A stretch of 64,000 nucleotides of DNA, taken from Naumovozyma dairenensis CBS 421. Lineage: Eukaryota; Ascomycota; Saccharomycetes; Saccharomycetales; Saccharomycetaceae. The notes beneath the pieces are model-generated. The model was not told the origin of the DNA. It saw only the letters and a program-made list of their open reading frames with translations, and ran no database searches. Numbering within the stretch: position 1 is the stretch's first letter; each line of letters begins with the position of its first letter. Location of the stretch: contig NC_016484.1 in NCBI RefSeq assembly GCF_000227115.2, forward strand, positions 1,074,464 through 1,138,463. Reading direction: 5' to 3'. Both the position numbers and the translations under genes were made by a program. Of the stretch, positions 47,864-57,655 are shown in pieces.

Positions 47864-49882
47864 ATGTTTTGCTATGTAAGATGCAATAGTAGTAACATTT
47901 CAAAGAGCTGGTCAACCACATCTATTTTGAGAATAGCCACTATAAAGAAGAGTTACTTAACGAGCTCTCAAATATACCAATCATTGAAAGATAAATTGAC
48001 AGCCACAATTGTCAATAATGAACCACTGACTCCACATATAAAGAAGGATTTTCAAAAGTACTGGAAGCTTCTCCCGCAACAGTTCTCTAAACAAAATAAT
48101 CATGATAATGAAACTATATTGAACCAAATTGATATGACCACTTTCATGAATTTTATAAACAAATCTAAAGGAATATCTTCTACTGCTCGAGGTATTTATA
48201 GAAGAGAAATAATATATCTGATTAAACAGAACCTAACATTGGTATTCCAACTCATTGGTTTATTATCGCGGCAAGATGAAAGTCAAGCTACGTATTTGGA
48301 ATCATCACCATCATTATCATCTCCAACTGATATATTACATTGGTGTTTAAATGATTCAGTAAGAACTGCAGATGTCGTAATGGCAGCTGATTTATATCTG
48401 CTATTTTACAAAATATATCCACATGAAAAGATATATCCGACATACCAATCAAGATTAATTAATGCCCTTTCATTCGATAACCCTTTATATGATCATATTC
48501 ATCTCATCAAGTACTTAGAATTACACAAACTATGGGCTGATAAACATTTACAATATACTCCTACTCCATTACAAACTTCCATTCTATCCAATAAGGCAAT
48601 ATCATTAAGGAATTCACCTTCCTTATCTAAAACAACTTTAGAACTTTTACTAGATACACATTTTTTACCCAATGATCAACTAAGAGATGATCAAATTGTA
48701 ATTGCATATCAATTAATTGATGAAAACTATAAATTAAATAACGCCAGTGGGGTTTTCTCTAATTGGCTTAAAATCAAAGATCATTATATTTCCATTACAA
48801 AACATGATCCACGGATTATTTATAAGATCATTAAAATATCCACACAAAATATCATTTATAGAACCATTTGTAAGGAAATTTTATGGCAATTATCCCCACA
48901 ATACTATTGTAATAACCCATTATTATTACCTGCCATTATAGACTATGCCACTGAAGTCAATTCTTTATCATTAACTAAGGAAATCATGAATAATATTAAT
49001 CTTCATACAAAACCAGAAAATTATCAAGTCGTATGGTTTACCAAAAGATGTCTTTCATCTCTTCTAAAGATGCATTTAAAATTTAATGATTCAGATGGTG
49101 TAGATCGGGTATTAAGACAAATTAATGAAAAATTTGGCAAACATTCACAAGAAAATTATCAAGCCATCATTTCTCATTTACTTCAAAGTCAAGATATACA
49201 AAATTTTGCAAAAGCTATGAACCTTGTAAATAAATTCCCCCCAGAAACAGCTTTGTTATCCTATGGAACAATTATTAATAGACTAATCAATTGGGAAACG
49301 AAATCTAATGGTAATATCGATACTAATAACAGTAATGCTAACATCTTAAACCCCATGGCTTCAATCAATGAACTATTATTAAAAGCACATAAGTACGACC
49401 CTAAACATTTAAATTCATTATGGAACATCATAGCAGCATTATACTTCAAGAGACTGCTTAAATTAACCTTTTCAGTAGAGAACCAATCGAAAGAGAACGA
49501 TGCCATTAATACAACATCTTTAGATATTGCAAAATATATCTACGTTAATTGTACACAAAATTCATATCCTTGGTCAGAGATTGATAGTAACCCATTTTCA
49601 AACCCATATCCCCATAAAGTAAAGTTGAAAATTACAAATAGTAATAAATTTGTAATATTAAGGAATATTGCCATGACCGCTATCGAACAAGTAAGACAAG
49701 ATATATTCCTTTGGTGTTGTGCGGAGTTATATAAAAATGGTATGTCCGTTAAGGAATTAAAAATCCATTGGAACATTATGTTGAAGCATTCCTTGAGAAA
49801 AATTGAATTTAAAGATAAGAAACATGTTACCGATCAATTAAAATCAAAAGAAGTTAAATTTATTAAACATTTGTTGAAATAA
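47864..49882 (+). CDS. CBP1: Mitochondrial COB mRNA stability factor Cbp1
   Basis: A 672-residue helical-repeat (PPR-like) mitochondrial matrix protein matching Cbp1 (YJL209W, 654 residues), which binds the 5' leader of cytochrome b mRNA, protects it from degradation and promotes its translation. The N-terminus is a Ser/Arg/Lys-rich presequence without early acids; the body is a chain of helical pairs (e.g. RTADVVMAADLYLLFYKIYP). Divergence in this family is high; the assignment rests on overall pattern plus its position convergent with NUC1 and near LAA1, the exact YJL209W-YJL208C-YJL207C order. ATG 47864 is taken. Confidence 0.87.
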   Translation: MFCYVRCNSSNISKSWSTTSILRIATIKKSYLTSSQIYQSLKDKLTATIVNNEPLTPHIKKDFQKYWKLLPQQFSKQNNHDNETILNQIDMTTFMNFINKSKGISSTARGIYRREIIYLIKQNLTLVFQLIGLLSRQDESQATYLESSPSLSSPTDILHWCLNDSVRTADVVMAADLYLLFYKIYPHEKIYPTYQSRLINALSFDNPLYDHIHLIKYLELHKLWADKHLQYTPTPLQTSILSNKAISLRNSPSLSKTTLELLLDTHFLPNDQLRDDQIVIAYQLIDENYKLNNASGVFSNWLKIKDHYISITKHDPRIIYKIIKISTQNIIYRTICKEILWQLSPQYYCNNPLLLPAIIDYATEVNSLSLTKEIMNNINLHTKPENYQVVWFTKRCLSSLLKMHLKFNDSDGVDRVLRQINEKFGKHSQENYQAIISHLLQSQDIQNFAKAMNLVNKFPPETALLSYGTIINRLINWETKSNGNIDTNNSNANILNPMASINELLLKAHKYDPKHLNSLWNIIAALYFKRLLKLTFSVENQSKENDAINTTSLDIAKYIYVNCTQNSYPWSEIDSNPFSNPYPHKVKLKITNSNKFVILRNIAMTAIEQVRQDIFLWCCAELYKNGMSVKELKIHWNIMLKHSLRKIEFKDKKHVTDQLKSKEVKFIKHLLK

Positions 49883-49961
49883 AAGTGAGACCACTATACT
49901 CTTTTGTGAATATCTATAGACTTTTTATTAATTACCTTCATATTTATATAATGCATATAAA

Positions 49962-49969
49962 TGTAAATA
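49962..49969 (+). promoter_or_regulatory. Puf3-type 3'UTR motif of CBP1
   Basis: TGTAAATA matches TGTANATA and lies 80 bases after the CBP1 stop on the coding strand. Many mRNAs for mitochondrial gene-expression factors are Puf3 targets in S. cerevisiae, so this is plausible, but a single 8-mer in AT-rich sequence is weak evidence. Confidence 0.35.
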
Positions 49970-50004
49970 TTTTATGCATCAAGGATATTTTTTTATTAAA
50001 AACA

Positions 50005-50991
50005 CTATTTTTTAAAAGAAGTCGAGGATGGAAGGGCTTTATTCTTTTTGTAATTATTATTGGCTTTTGAAAAATCTCTAACAATAAGTTGACAATTGAC
50101 TTCCTTACATAGAGCTCTTTTCTTATTTTCAGGATAGTTACGTAATAATTCCAAACCTGTACTTCTTTCCAAGGCATTAACAGGAATGTGAAAATCTAGT
50201 AGTTTAGTTTCATTAGAGATTTTTTCATTGGGCATAACGAACGCGGCTACAGAAATACCATCCATTTTTGGATCTGATAAAGGCTTCTCTGCTATTATAA
50301 GTTTGAAAAAATGGGTAGGAACAGCAATATTCGGTGGATTACCTATCATTTCATATGTAACTTTAAATTTTCCATCAATAGGGTCCTTCTTTGGTAAATA
50401 CAATGGTCCTGTCATGATTCTGACACTTCCGTATCTTTTGGTAAGACCTCTACAAAAATATTCAAAATGTGACCAATAATCCCTATTGAATCCTTCACCC
50501 ACTTGAGGACTCATGTTAGTTAAATAGAAAGTACCATCCATGGCTTCTTGTGAATATTTGGCATCTGCTGCAGGAGCTTGATGGCCTCTATCAAACCCAG
50601 ATCTGAAGTAATCCTTCAATTGAGCCCTAAACAATTCAGGAATACTTTCATCTTCTTTAAAAAACGAGTTTTTCCTGTCACCATTTCTCATATCAAGAGA
50701 TTCAGGTGTTATATGTTCAAGAACCCAGTATGGATTTCTTGTTTGTCTATTGTAACATGATATGAATTCTCCACGATCATGTAAATCATGAATTGGGCCT
50801 GGAAATCCATAGGCAAAAAAATCTTTGGGGTTAATTTTAACCTTACTCAATAATGCTTTATCTGCTCCATTGTATGGTGCCAACGTTTCATTGACTTTTG
50901 TTGTTTTAGTAGATTTATTAATTAAAAGATATGTCAATCCTGACCCAGTACCAAGGCCTACCAATCCACCTAATATTCCTCGTACACTCAT
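50005..50991 (-). CDS. NUC1: Mitochondrial nuclease Nuc1 (endonuclease G)
   Basis: A 328-residue DNA/RNA non-specific endonuclease (YJL208C, 329 residues) of the intermembrane space and inner membrane, acting in mtDNA maintenance and in cell death or sporulation-linked genome clean-up. Start ATG 50991 (MSVRGILGGLVGLGTG), which gives a hydrophobic N-terminal anchor. The catalytic DRGH motif (SGFDRGHQAPAADA) has its His at residue 137, and the Mg-binding Asn is in EGFNRDYW. Also conserved are NPYWVLEHITPESL and CKEVNCQLIVRDFS. Convergent with CBP1 across about 120 bases, as in S. cerevisiae. Confidence 0.96.
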   Translation of the reverse strand: MSVRGILGGLVGLGTGSGLTYLLINKSTKTTKVNETLAPYNGADKALLSKVKINPKDFFAYGFPGPIHDLHDRGEFISCYNRQTRNPYWVLEHITPESLDMRNGDRKNSFFKEDESIPELFRAQLKDYFRSGFDRGHQAPAADAKYSQEAMDGTFYLTNMSPQVGEGFNRDYWSHFEYFCRGLTKRYGSVRIMTGPLYLPKKDPIDGKFKVTYEMIGNPPNIAVPTHFFKLIIAEKPLSDPKMDGISVAAFVMPNEKISNETKLLDFHIPVNALERSTGLELLRNYPENKKRALCKEVNCQLIVRDFSKANNNYKKNKALPSSTSFKK

Positions 50992-51237
50992 ATTTCTGGA
51001 CTGTAAACAATTCTCTTCAACCAAACACAAGTGTAATTCAGTATGCGAAGGGCTCTTTTTACAAACAATTACCTACTAGTTGTTTATTTACAAACCAAGC
51101 TCATCGATGAAATTTTTATCTTTTATGAAAATTCTATATCGTATAAAAATGTCAGTTCTAATTTGTCCACCTCTTATTGCCGCCCAGACGCATAAGATAT
51201 TAGCAGTTTCCATTGCGAAAGTTCCGGGTATACAATA

Positions 51238-54200
51238 CTAAACAAATTTCTTCAAGGAAACACTAGATTCCCCATCAGAACCGGAACTCTCTAGTCTTAA
51301 ATCTGTCGTTATAATATTCTCCAATTTACTCCTTTGTTCAGGCGTTAAAGTCGATATTAGAACTTCCTTGAAAACGGCTTGATCAAGTTCAATTAAATTG
51401 ACAATAGCATCTCTTGTAGTTTTATCATTAACGTCAGATACTTCACGTAATTCCAATATAAATATTAAGTTCATGTTGAAGATAGCCTTCTTCTTTCCAG
51501 ACTTCTGCAAAACCAGCACTTCTGTTAAAGATAAAAGAAGTTCTAGTATGGCCTTGGCATCAATCTCACTAGCACTCTTGGAAAATTCATATAAATTTTT
51601 AATTAATATTTTCAATATGACATTACTCGTTGAATTTGTTGCCGACTCGGTTGCTATCCTTTTTAAACCTTGCTTAATGATAGGCTGTGCTTGGGTATTT
51701 GAAATGTTCTTTATTATTAATTGAACAAAATTCTCGATGTCAATAGATTGGAACCCGCAATATCCGTTGGTTAACAGCACAAACAATGTTGCCAATGAAT
51801 TCTCTACATTCACATTTGTGAAAATGGTTCCTTTCATGGAAGCATAAAATATCTTAAGTAAATCACCACCTTGGTCATTGTCAATTATATCTTTACTAAT
51901 ACCTTTTAATAGTGGTAGAACAATAGGAATAATATCATCTTTAATCTCCGATTCATAAACCTTCCCGATAATATACAATAAACATGCATACAGGTCCATC
52001 TTAAACATGGAGTTGAAGCGAGAAATATTATATTCGAAAAGAGCAAAAACTCTTTTCAACAACAGCTGATCTTCTGAGTTCAATTTTATGGTATCATAAT
52101 CGATAGATACTGCGTTATTATACTTAATGAATGGCAATAATCTAGAGACTACTGACATTAATAACCTTAATAATTCGTATAATTTGTCAATATCTTGAAG
52201 GAATGAAACATGGCCCAGTTTTTGAGTAGTATATTGACTAATGATATCATTAATCACTTCAATTGTTAACAAAGTTTCTTGTCTATCACTAGTAGAGAGC
52301 AAACGATCTAAGATCACTATCAGTTCGCTGTTTATAGAGTCTTCAAATAATATCCTTAATGGTATGTCGCATTTTAATACATTGTGCATTGCTGACAAAA
52401 GTTGAACTTTCAAAGAATGGCTATCGAAGTTTTTCATGATTGCCTCAAGACATTGAACAAACAATATAAAAATAAACCCTTCAATTTCATCCTGTTCCAA
52501 GCTATTTAATAGTATAGTCTCATCATTTTCTAAAATACATGCCAAAGCTTCAACAAAGTTTAACCAGATTGGCTCGTACATCGCCAACTTACTATCATTC
52601 GCTTTTGAAAGTGTTTTATCCGATTCTAGCGTAGTGCTGAAATGTTCGTATTTTACCATCATATATTCTCGAAGTGATATAATCCATAATGGAACCAACG
52701 TTTTCAAATATTTTCGTGTTTCTTCAATCATCGCTTCACGATGGTTAATAACAGATCTATAAAGTATAGAAGCCCAAGCATCTAAAACTGCAAGTTCAAC
52801 TCTTCGTTTTGCCTTCTGCGTAAGAATCTGAACCTCCCCAACTAAAAGTGTTGCATGGGAATTATTGAAGTCAGCCAACAAACTAACCAGTAGCTCTGCT
52901 ATTTTATTGATACGATCTGATGGAATAATATCCGATGAGATAATCTCCGCTGCAACTTTTACTGCTAATGCAATAGCATCCGGAGAACTTCCTTTTCCAA
53001 AAGCAGGCATCAGTGCGCCCGTTATCTGAGCTTCCTGTTGATTTAATATGGATGCATTTTCTTGTGTTGAATCAGATATGGAAGAAAAACTTACCAGAAG
53101 TGTATTCAAAAGAGTGAGGCCTAATATTTTCATAGATACAACTCTCATCGTGGAGGCTTTAAATGAGATTTTGATCAATTCAGGGATCTTGGTGGCAAGA
53201 ATATTAAATATTTGTTTATTGTCCATCGATTCGTCGCAAAGGCAGATCACTAATTTGACAATGCTTCTTTTGGCCTTCCAATTTATTGTATCAGCAATCC
53301 CTGTTACTTCATTAACAATTTCATCATTTCGAGCAATTGATTCTTCTTCTTCCCCTTTAATCTCTTCGGTATGTAATAGCTTTAATCCATGGGAATTTAA
53401 CAGATTATCGATATCATTATAGTATATTTGAGAAAGCGCCTCTCTCGAGATATTGAAAAATCTGTATAATTTTGCAAAAACATGACTATCTTTATTTATA
53501 CTATGCAATAACCACTCATAAAAATAATCATTTAGCTCTTGCGAGGTAGGATATTGAGCAAAGTAGAACCAACTATAACTTTCCAATTTGACGTAAAATA
53601 GATCACCTTTAAGTAACCTAGAAAGTTGACTTAACAATCTAAAACTTGCAAAAGAAGCATCCAAACTTGAGGAGTTGGCAAACAATTCATTAGTAACAAC
53701 AAACATGGGATTGTAATAACTAGACCCAATTCCTATTGCTAAAGAATTCTTAATCAATTTTATAGCAGCCGTAACAAATATATTATCAGGAAGAATATCA
53801 TCTAATTTAAATGTCGCTATATTCTCAAAAATAGACATACTCGCTAATTGCTCATTAAGATCTTTTGACAATAAGGCACTAACGGTAATATTCCTGAAGC
53901 AATCCAAAGATGATTGATCAAGTAACTTGAAATTTGGTCCAGTTATCTCTGTTAAAGTCTCCACAATTTGTCCTATAACAATATGCGAATTGAATTCTTT
54001 ATTGTAATTGTAACGAAGAAAAGAAGAACCATAAAGTCCGAAAGATGGGTCCGATAATAACTTTTCGAGAGTCATTAGTAACTTAGACAAAGTGGAAATT
54101 TCGATTACTAAATATTCTTCTATTAGTGCCTGCATAGCTTTCAGGGACCAAGAATGCACAACAGGATGAGGATCATTTATGAGACTAAATAAGGTATCAA

Positions 54201-57186
54201 ATATTGGATAAAAACTAGTAGCCTTTGGGTTGTACTTAAAAATAGCTGCTAACGATAGCGCGTGGAATATTCTTGAGTACGGTTCTTCAACATCAATAAC
54301 AACTTTAACGAAAATATTGGTTTGTTCTGAAATAAACTCTACACGCTGCGGCTCAGCCATTCCTTTACCAATTGCAGATACCAATAGGCCAATGCAATCA
54401 GCCTTTAATGATGTCAGATATGTATCATTATAGAACTCAAGTTTTTTAAGGGATTCTAATAATAAATTCCCAACAGACTGCTCCAAATCTAGATCGTTTT
54501 TTTGCATTACTTTCAAAGCATTATGGATTGCTACGCATACATTGGCAGCAATGGCGACACTTCTCAGTGGTGAAGTCAATTTTGTAAACATAGACAAATT
54601 TAGGTTCTCCAATACAGAATATTGGATTTTACTATTCAAATATGGGAATACCGAAGAGAATAATTCAATAGATGCATCAATCAATGAAGTAGTGACTTTG
54701 GGGGCATATTTATTGTTACCAGAATAGGCCCCCATACTGTATAGTGGAACCAAGGAATCGAGGGAAAGAACTGACTGAACAGGTTTCACAATTTCATTTT
54801 CGTAAGCATTATACCATTCTTTTTTCTGGGGCCAGTTATTTCCGATTTCTTGGAAAGTGGCGTCTCCCTTATGATAAACCAAGTTATATATGCCAGTTTT
54901 ACTGACTTTACTAGAAAGTCCAAAGGCGAAGTCATCATTTTGACGAAGTAATGTGTCTACAGACTTCTCCAAATGAACTTCCGTCTGTTCAACTGTTTTA
55001 GGAGATTTTTTCTTTCCATGAACGTTTTTGATAGTGTTTAATAGAGAATGTGGTGTTTCAGAATATAATTTGGGATCTGAGAAATTCTTGACAATCAGTA
55101 TTAACAATGAACTATTGAAGTCTTGCTTGATATGAACTTGGATCCGCAAATATATTTGGATAATTCTGTTTTCGTTCATAAGCAATGCCCTATCAATATT
55201 TTTTGATTTCAATGAAACTGAGTTATTAAAATTGGAGCATTTTGTTAATAAATATGAAATTTGTTTAGCAATTTCTACATTTATATTTGCATGTTTCAAG
55301 TAAGTTAATAAACATGTTAGTGCGTGGTTTCTGATTTCGAGATTTTTGTATAGTTCATCTTCATTGTGATAGGTAAATGTGTGCGTCAAAAGAACCTTCC
55401 AAAAGAGAAATAATTGTGATGATTGCATTTGAATATATTGGTCATCTTCATAATTCATTAAACCAATTAGCAAAATCCAACAAATCAATCCTTTATAATA
55501 AAGATTGACTGAGAGAGATGTGGTATTGTTTTTAATGAATGAAGTCGCAAAAACGGTTATTTTCATAATTAGCTCATAAGCAACATAGTCTTTATTAGAT
55601 ATCTCAATCAATGTTGCAATAATCAAGGCATTACCATGGTTCCTAGAAAATGGGAAATCTTCAGTACGTTTGAAGTCGGTGGTTAAAATATCAAGAGAAT
55701 ATTCCATAACTTCAGTAATCAATTCAGGGAATGCTGTTAAAAACACCTTCAGGACTTCGATAGCATGTACCCTGATTGTAAAATTGTCACAGACGGACAG
55801 TAAAATCAGTTTATTTTTCATTTGTTGAATAGTCCGCTCATCCGCTCCAAATGATGACGAAAGAATGTCTAGTAATAAATGGACGAGATTTAAGTCAAGC
55901 AGTATCAACCATTGATGCCAATCTTCTTTTATCTCGAATTTTTTTTTCTCAGAGTCTTCTTCTATTGAATCAATAATATTAAATAATATTTGAGTCTTGG
56001 ATGCATCACCCATGATAGGTAAAATTGTCTCGTGTAGAATATTGAAAAAAGTGATATTTTGCATAATGGCACTTAAGGGTAAATGCTTTGTTACACTTGG
56101 GTTGAAGATTTCTGCCAATGAATGAATAATATCTAGATAATTAGAATTGGCAAGGAAATTTTTATTTGTCATATTACACAGACCAATGTAGTGAACTATT
56201 GATTCAAAACATGCAATTTTAGTATCTCTGGTAGAAGCATTTATAAATAATTTAACATATAAGTGCCACACAACTTTCAAAGTAAAAACCTGTTTCGAAT
56301 AATAACAATGAAATAATATTTCAGCAAGTGATTTCGCTGTATAGATACGTGTTTCATCATTTGAAAACCCATAAATACCCAGCTCTCCATCGGAAAACTT
56401 TTTATAGATTGTGTCAAAGAAGTCGTTTTGATGATCTTTGAAGTAAGAATCCTGTTTAAGATAAAATGCCCATGTTTCTATCAGTACTGATATAAAATCA
56501 ACTGGAAAATCTTGTTCAGAGGTAGTTATAGACTCAAATATGAATTTGGAAAACTTGGAAAATTTGGCTGCGTAAATAGGATCGAGATTGAAATCACTAC
56601 TGGATCTCAAAATTGCATTGAGTAGTTGTATTAAGGATGTCATATAGGTTGCATGATGATATTTTGATTTTTCTGTTATCTTTTTAAGGTTCTTGAAAAT
56701 TGCTGAGAACAAATTGAGTTTTAATGAGGTCAATTGTTTACCAAACGTTTCAAATAATTGTGTTGTGATCGTAGAAGCTAAATCTTTACTGGCTGAGTAT
56801 TTGTAGTTTTTCTTCGGAGGGGATTTCTTTCTATTTTTTTCAGCTTCTTTACTGGGAAGTGATACATCTTCCTCTAACAACACGTTAGTTAATAACTCTG
56901 CTGAGTCAAAGATCTTCCCTTTATGTTCACTTTGCAATCGGAATAAGCATAGCGTATAAAGTTGAGAAAATCTGATATATATATAATGTGAATCCAATTC
57001 TGAAGTATCATCATTAGTGGAAGCCAAATATCTTATAAATTCATTTAAGTTATTGTGAACTTTGATACAGCTTTCCTGCACATTGTCTTGATTCAATTGA
57101 TTTAATTCATCGAAATGTTTTATTATCCATGTGAATAAGTCATGTCTCTTCGATGTGGAATTTTCGAGTATTTGAACCAGAGACAT
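51238..57186 (-). CDS. LAA1: AP-1 accessory protein Laa1 (HEATR5 homologue)
   Basis: A 1982-residue HEAT-repeat protein matching Laa1 (YJL207C, 2014 residues), which with Laa2 helps recruit the AP-1 clathrin adaptor to the trans-Golgi and endosomes. The whole length is a helical solenoid without gaps or stops; HEATR5-type blocks are visible (e.g. DPHPVVHSWSLKAMQALIEE, near residue 1010-1035, and RRVELAVLDAWASILYRSV). The gene is single-exon and the order NUC1, LAA1, RCY1 fits chromosome X. YJL206C, present between LAA1 and RCY1 in S. cerevisiae, is missing here. Confidence 0.94.
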   Translation of the reverse strand: MSLVQILENSTSKRHDLFTWIIKHFDELNQLNQDNVQESCIKVHNNLNEFIRYLASTNDDTSELDSHYIYIRFSQLYTLCLFRLQSEHKGKIFDSAELLTNVLLEEDVSLPSKEAEKNRKKSPPKKNYKYSASKDLASTITTQLFETFGKQLTSLKLNLFSAIFKNLKKITEKSKYHHATYMTSLIQLLNAILRSSSDFNLDPIYAAKFSKFSKFIFESITTSEQDFPVDFISVLIETWAFYLKQDSYFKDHQNDFFDTIYKKFSDGELGIYGFSNDETRIYTAKSLAEILFHCYYSKQVFTLKVVWHLYVKLFINASTRDTKIACFESIVHYIGLCNMTNKNFLANSNYLDIIHSLAEIFNPSVTKHLPLSAIMQNITFFNILHETILPIMGDASKTQILFNIIDSIEEDSEKKKFEIKEDWHQWLILLDLNLVHLLLDILSSSFGADERTIQQMKNKLILLSVCDNFTIRVHAIEVLKVFLTAFPELITEVMEYSLDILTTDFKRTEDFPFSRNHGNALIIATLIEISNKDYVAYELIMKITVFATSFIKNNTTSLSVNLYYKGLICWILLIGLMNYEDDQYIQMQSSQLFLFWKVLLTHTFTYHNEDELYKNLEIRNHALTCLLTYLKHANINVEIAKQISYLLTKCSNFNNSVSLKSKNIDRALLMNENRIIQIYLRIQVHIKQDFNSSLLILIVKNFSDPKLYSETPHSLLNTIKNVHGKKKSPKTVEQTEVHLEKSVDTLLRQNDDFAFGLSSKVSKTGIYNLVYHKGDATFQEIGNNWPQKKEWYNAYENEIVKPVQSVLSLDSLVPLYSMGAYSGNNKYAPKVTTSLIDASIELFSSVFPYLNSKIQYSVLENLNLSMFTKLTSPLRSVAIAANVCVAIHNALKVMQKNDLDLEQSVGNLLLESLKKLEFYNDTYLTSLKADCIGLLVSAIGKGMAEPQRVEFISEQTNIFVKVVIDVEEPYSRIFHALSLAAIFKYNPKATSFYPIFDTLFSLINDPHPVVHSWSLKAMQALIEEYLVIEISTLSKLLMTLEKLLSDPSFGLYGSSFLRYNYNKEFNSHIVIGQIVETLTEITGPNFKLLDQSSLDCFRNITVSALLSKDLNEQLASMSIFENIATFKLDDILPDNIFVTAAIKLIKNSLAIGIGSSYYNPMFVVTNELFANSSSLDASFASFRLLSQLSRLLKGDLFYVKLESYSWFYFAQYPTSQELNDYFYEWLLHSINKDSHVFAKLYRFFNISREALSQIYYNDIDNLLNSHGLKLLHTEEIKGEEEESIARNDEIVNEVTGIADTINWKAKRSIVKLVICLCDESMDNKQIFNILATKIPELIKISFKASTMRVVSMKILGLTLLNTLLVSFSSISDSTQENASILNQQEAQITGALMPAFGKGSSPDAIALAVKVAAEIISSDIIPSDRINKIAELLVSLLADFNNSHATLLVGEVQILTQKAKRRVELAVLDAWASILYRSVINHREAMIEETRKYLKTLVPLWIISLREYMMVKYEHFSTTLESDKTLSKANDSKLAMYEPIWLNFVEALACILENDETILLNSLEQDEIEGFIFILFVQCLEAIMKNFDSHSLKVQLLSAMHNVLKCDIPLRILFEDSINSELIVILDRLLSTSDRQETLLTIEVINDIISQYTTQKLGHVSFLQDIDKLYELLRLLMSVVSRLLPFIKYNNAVSIDYDTIKLNSEDQLLLKRVFALFEYNISRFNSMFKMDLYACLLYIIGKVYESEIKDDIIPIVLPLLKGISKDIIDNDQGGDLLKIFYASMKGTIFTNVNVENSLATLFVLLTNGYCGFQSIDIENFVQLIIKNISNTQAQPIIKQGLKRIATESATNSTSNVILKILIKNLYEFSKSASEIDAKAILELLLSLTEVLVLQKSGKKKAIFNMNLIFILELREVSDVNDKTTRDAIVNLIELDQAVFKEVLISTLTPEQRSKLENIITTDLRLESSGSDGESSVSLKKFV

Positions 57187-57655
57187 ATTCTTGAGGTGGG
57201 AATCTTTTTTCCCTCTTTCTTGGATTCACTTATGTTTGAGTTATAGGACTGTGATGATTGATGGACACTACATTTAATCTTCACGAGCTTTATTTACGTG
57301 ACCTTGTTTGAAATTTCAGTTCATTTCAGAAGAGGATTATTTTTCAGTTTTCGCGCCAGAGTTTTCGCCCTATAAAAAGAATATTTATTTATAAATGAAT
57401 TATTGTACGTATTATATTGATCGATAAAACGTTATCGAATGAAGTACTTATGAGGCTCTAATCCTAAGTAGAACATATATTCATAATCATGAAAAAGATA
57501 AGATTTGTTAGTGTTTTACGACCAGTGCTTTTTTAACTTGAATTCATTAATACTTTCCCACTCAGCTAGTTTTTTCCTAAACCTTAAGGAATGGCAGGTA
57601 CAAACATCATTGATCGTAAATACTTGAGGTAGTCTAGCAATTAAGTTTTTATATA
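57187..57655. other. Intergenic region LAA1-RCY1
   Basis: 469 bases. In S. cerevisiae this interval holds YJL206C and the small intron-containing gene NCE101; I cannot recognise an NCE101-like protein here. A minus-strand frame stays open from inside RCY1 to a TAA near 57526 but has no ATG, so it is not called. Confidence 0.45.
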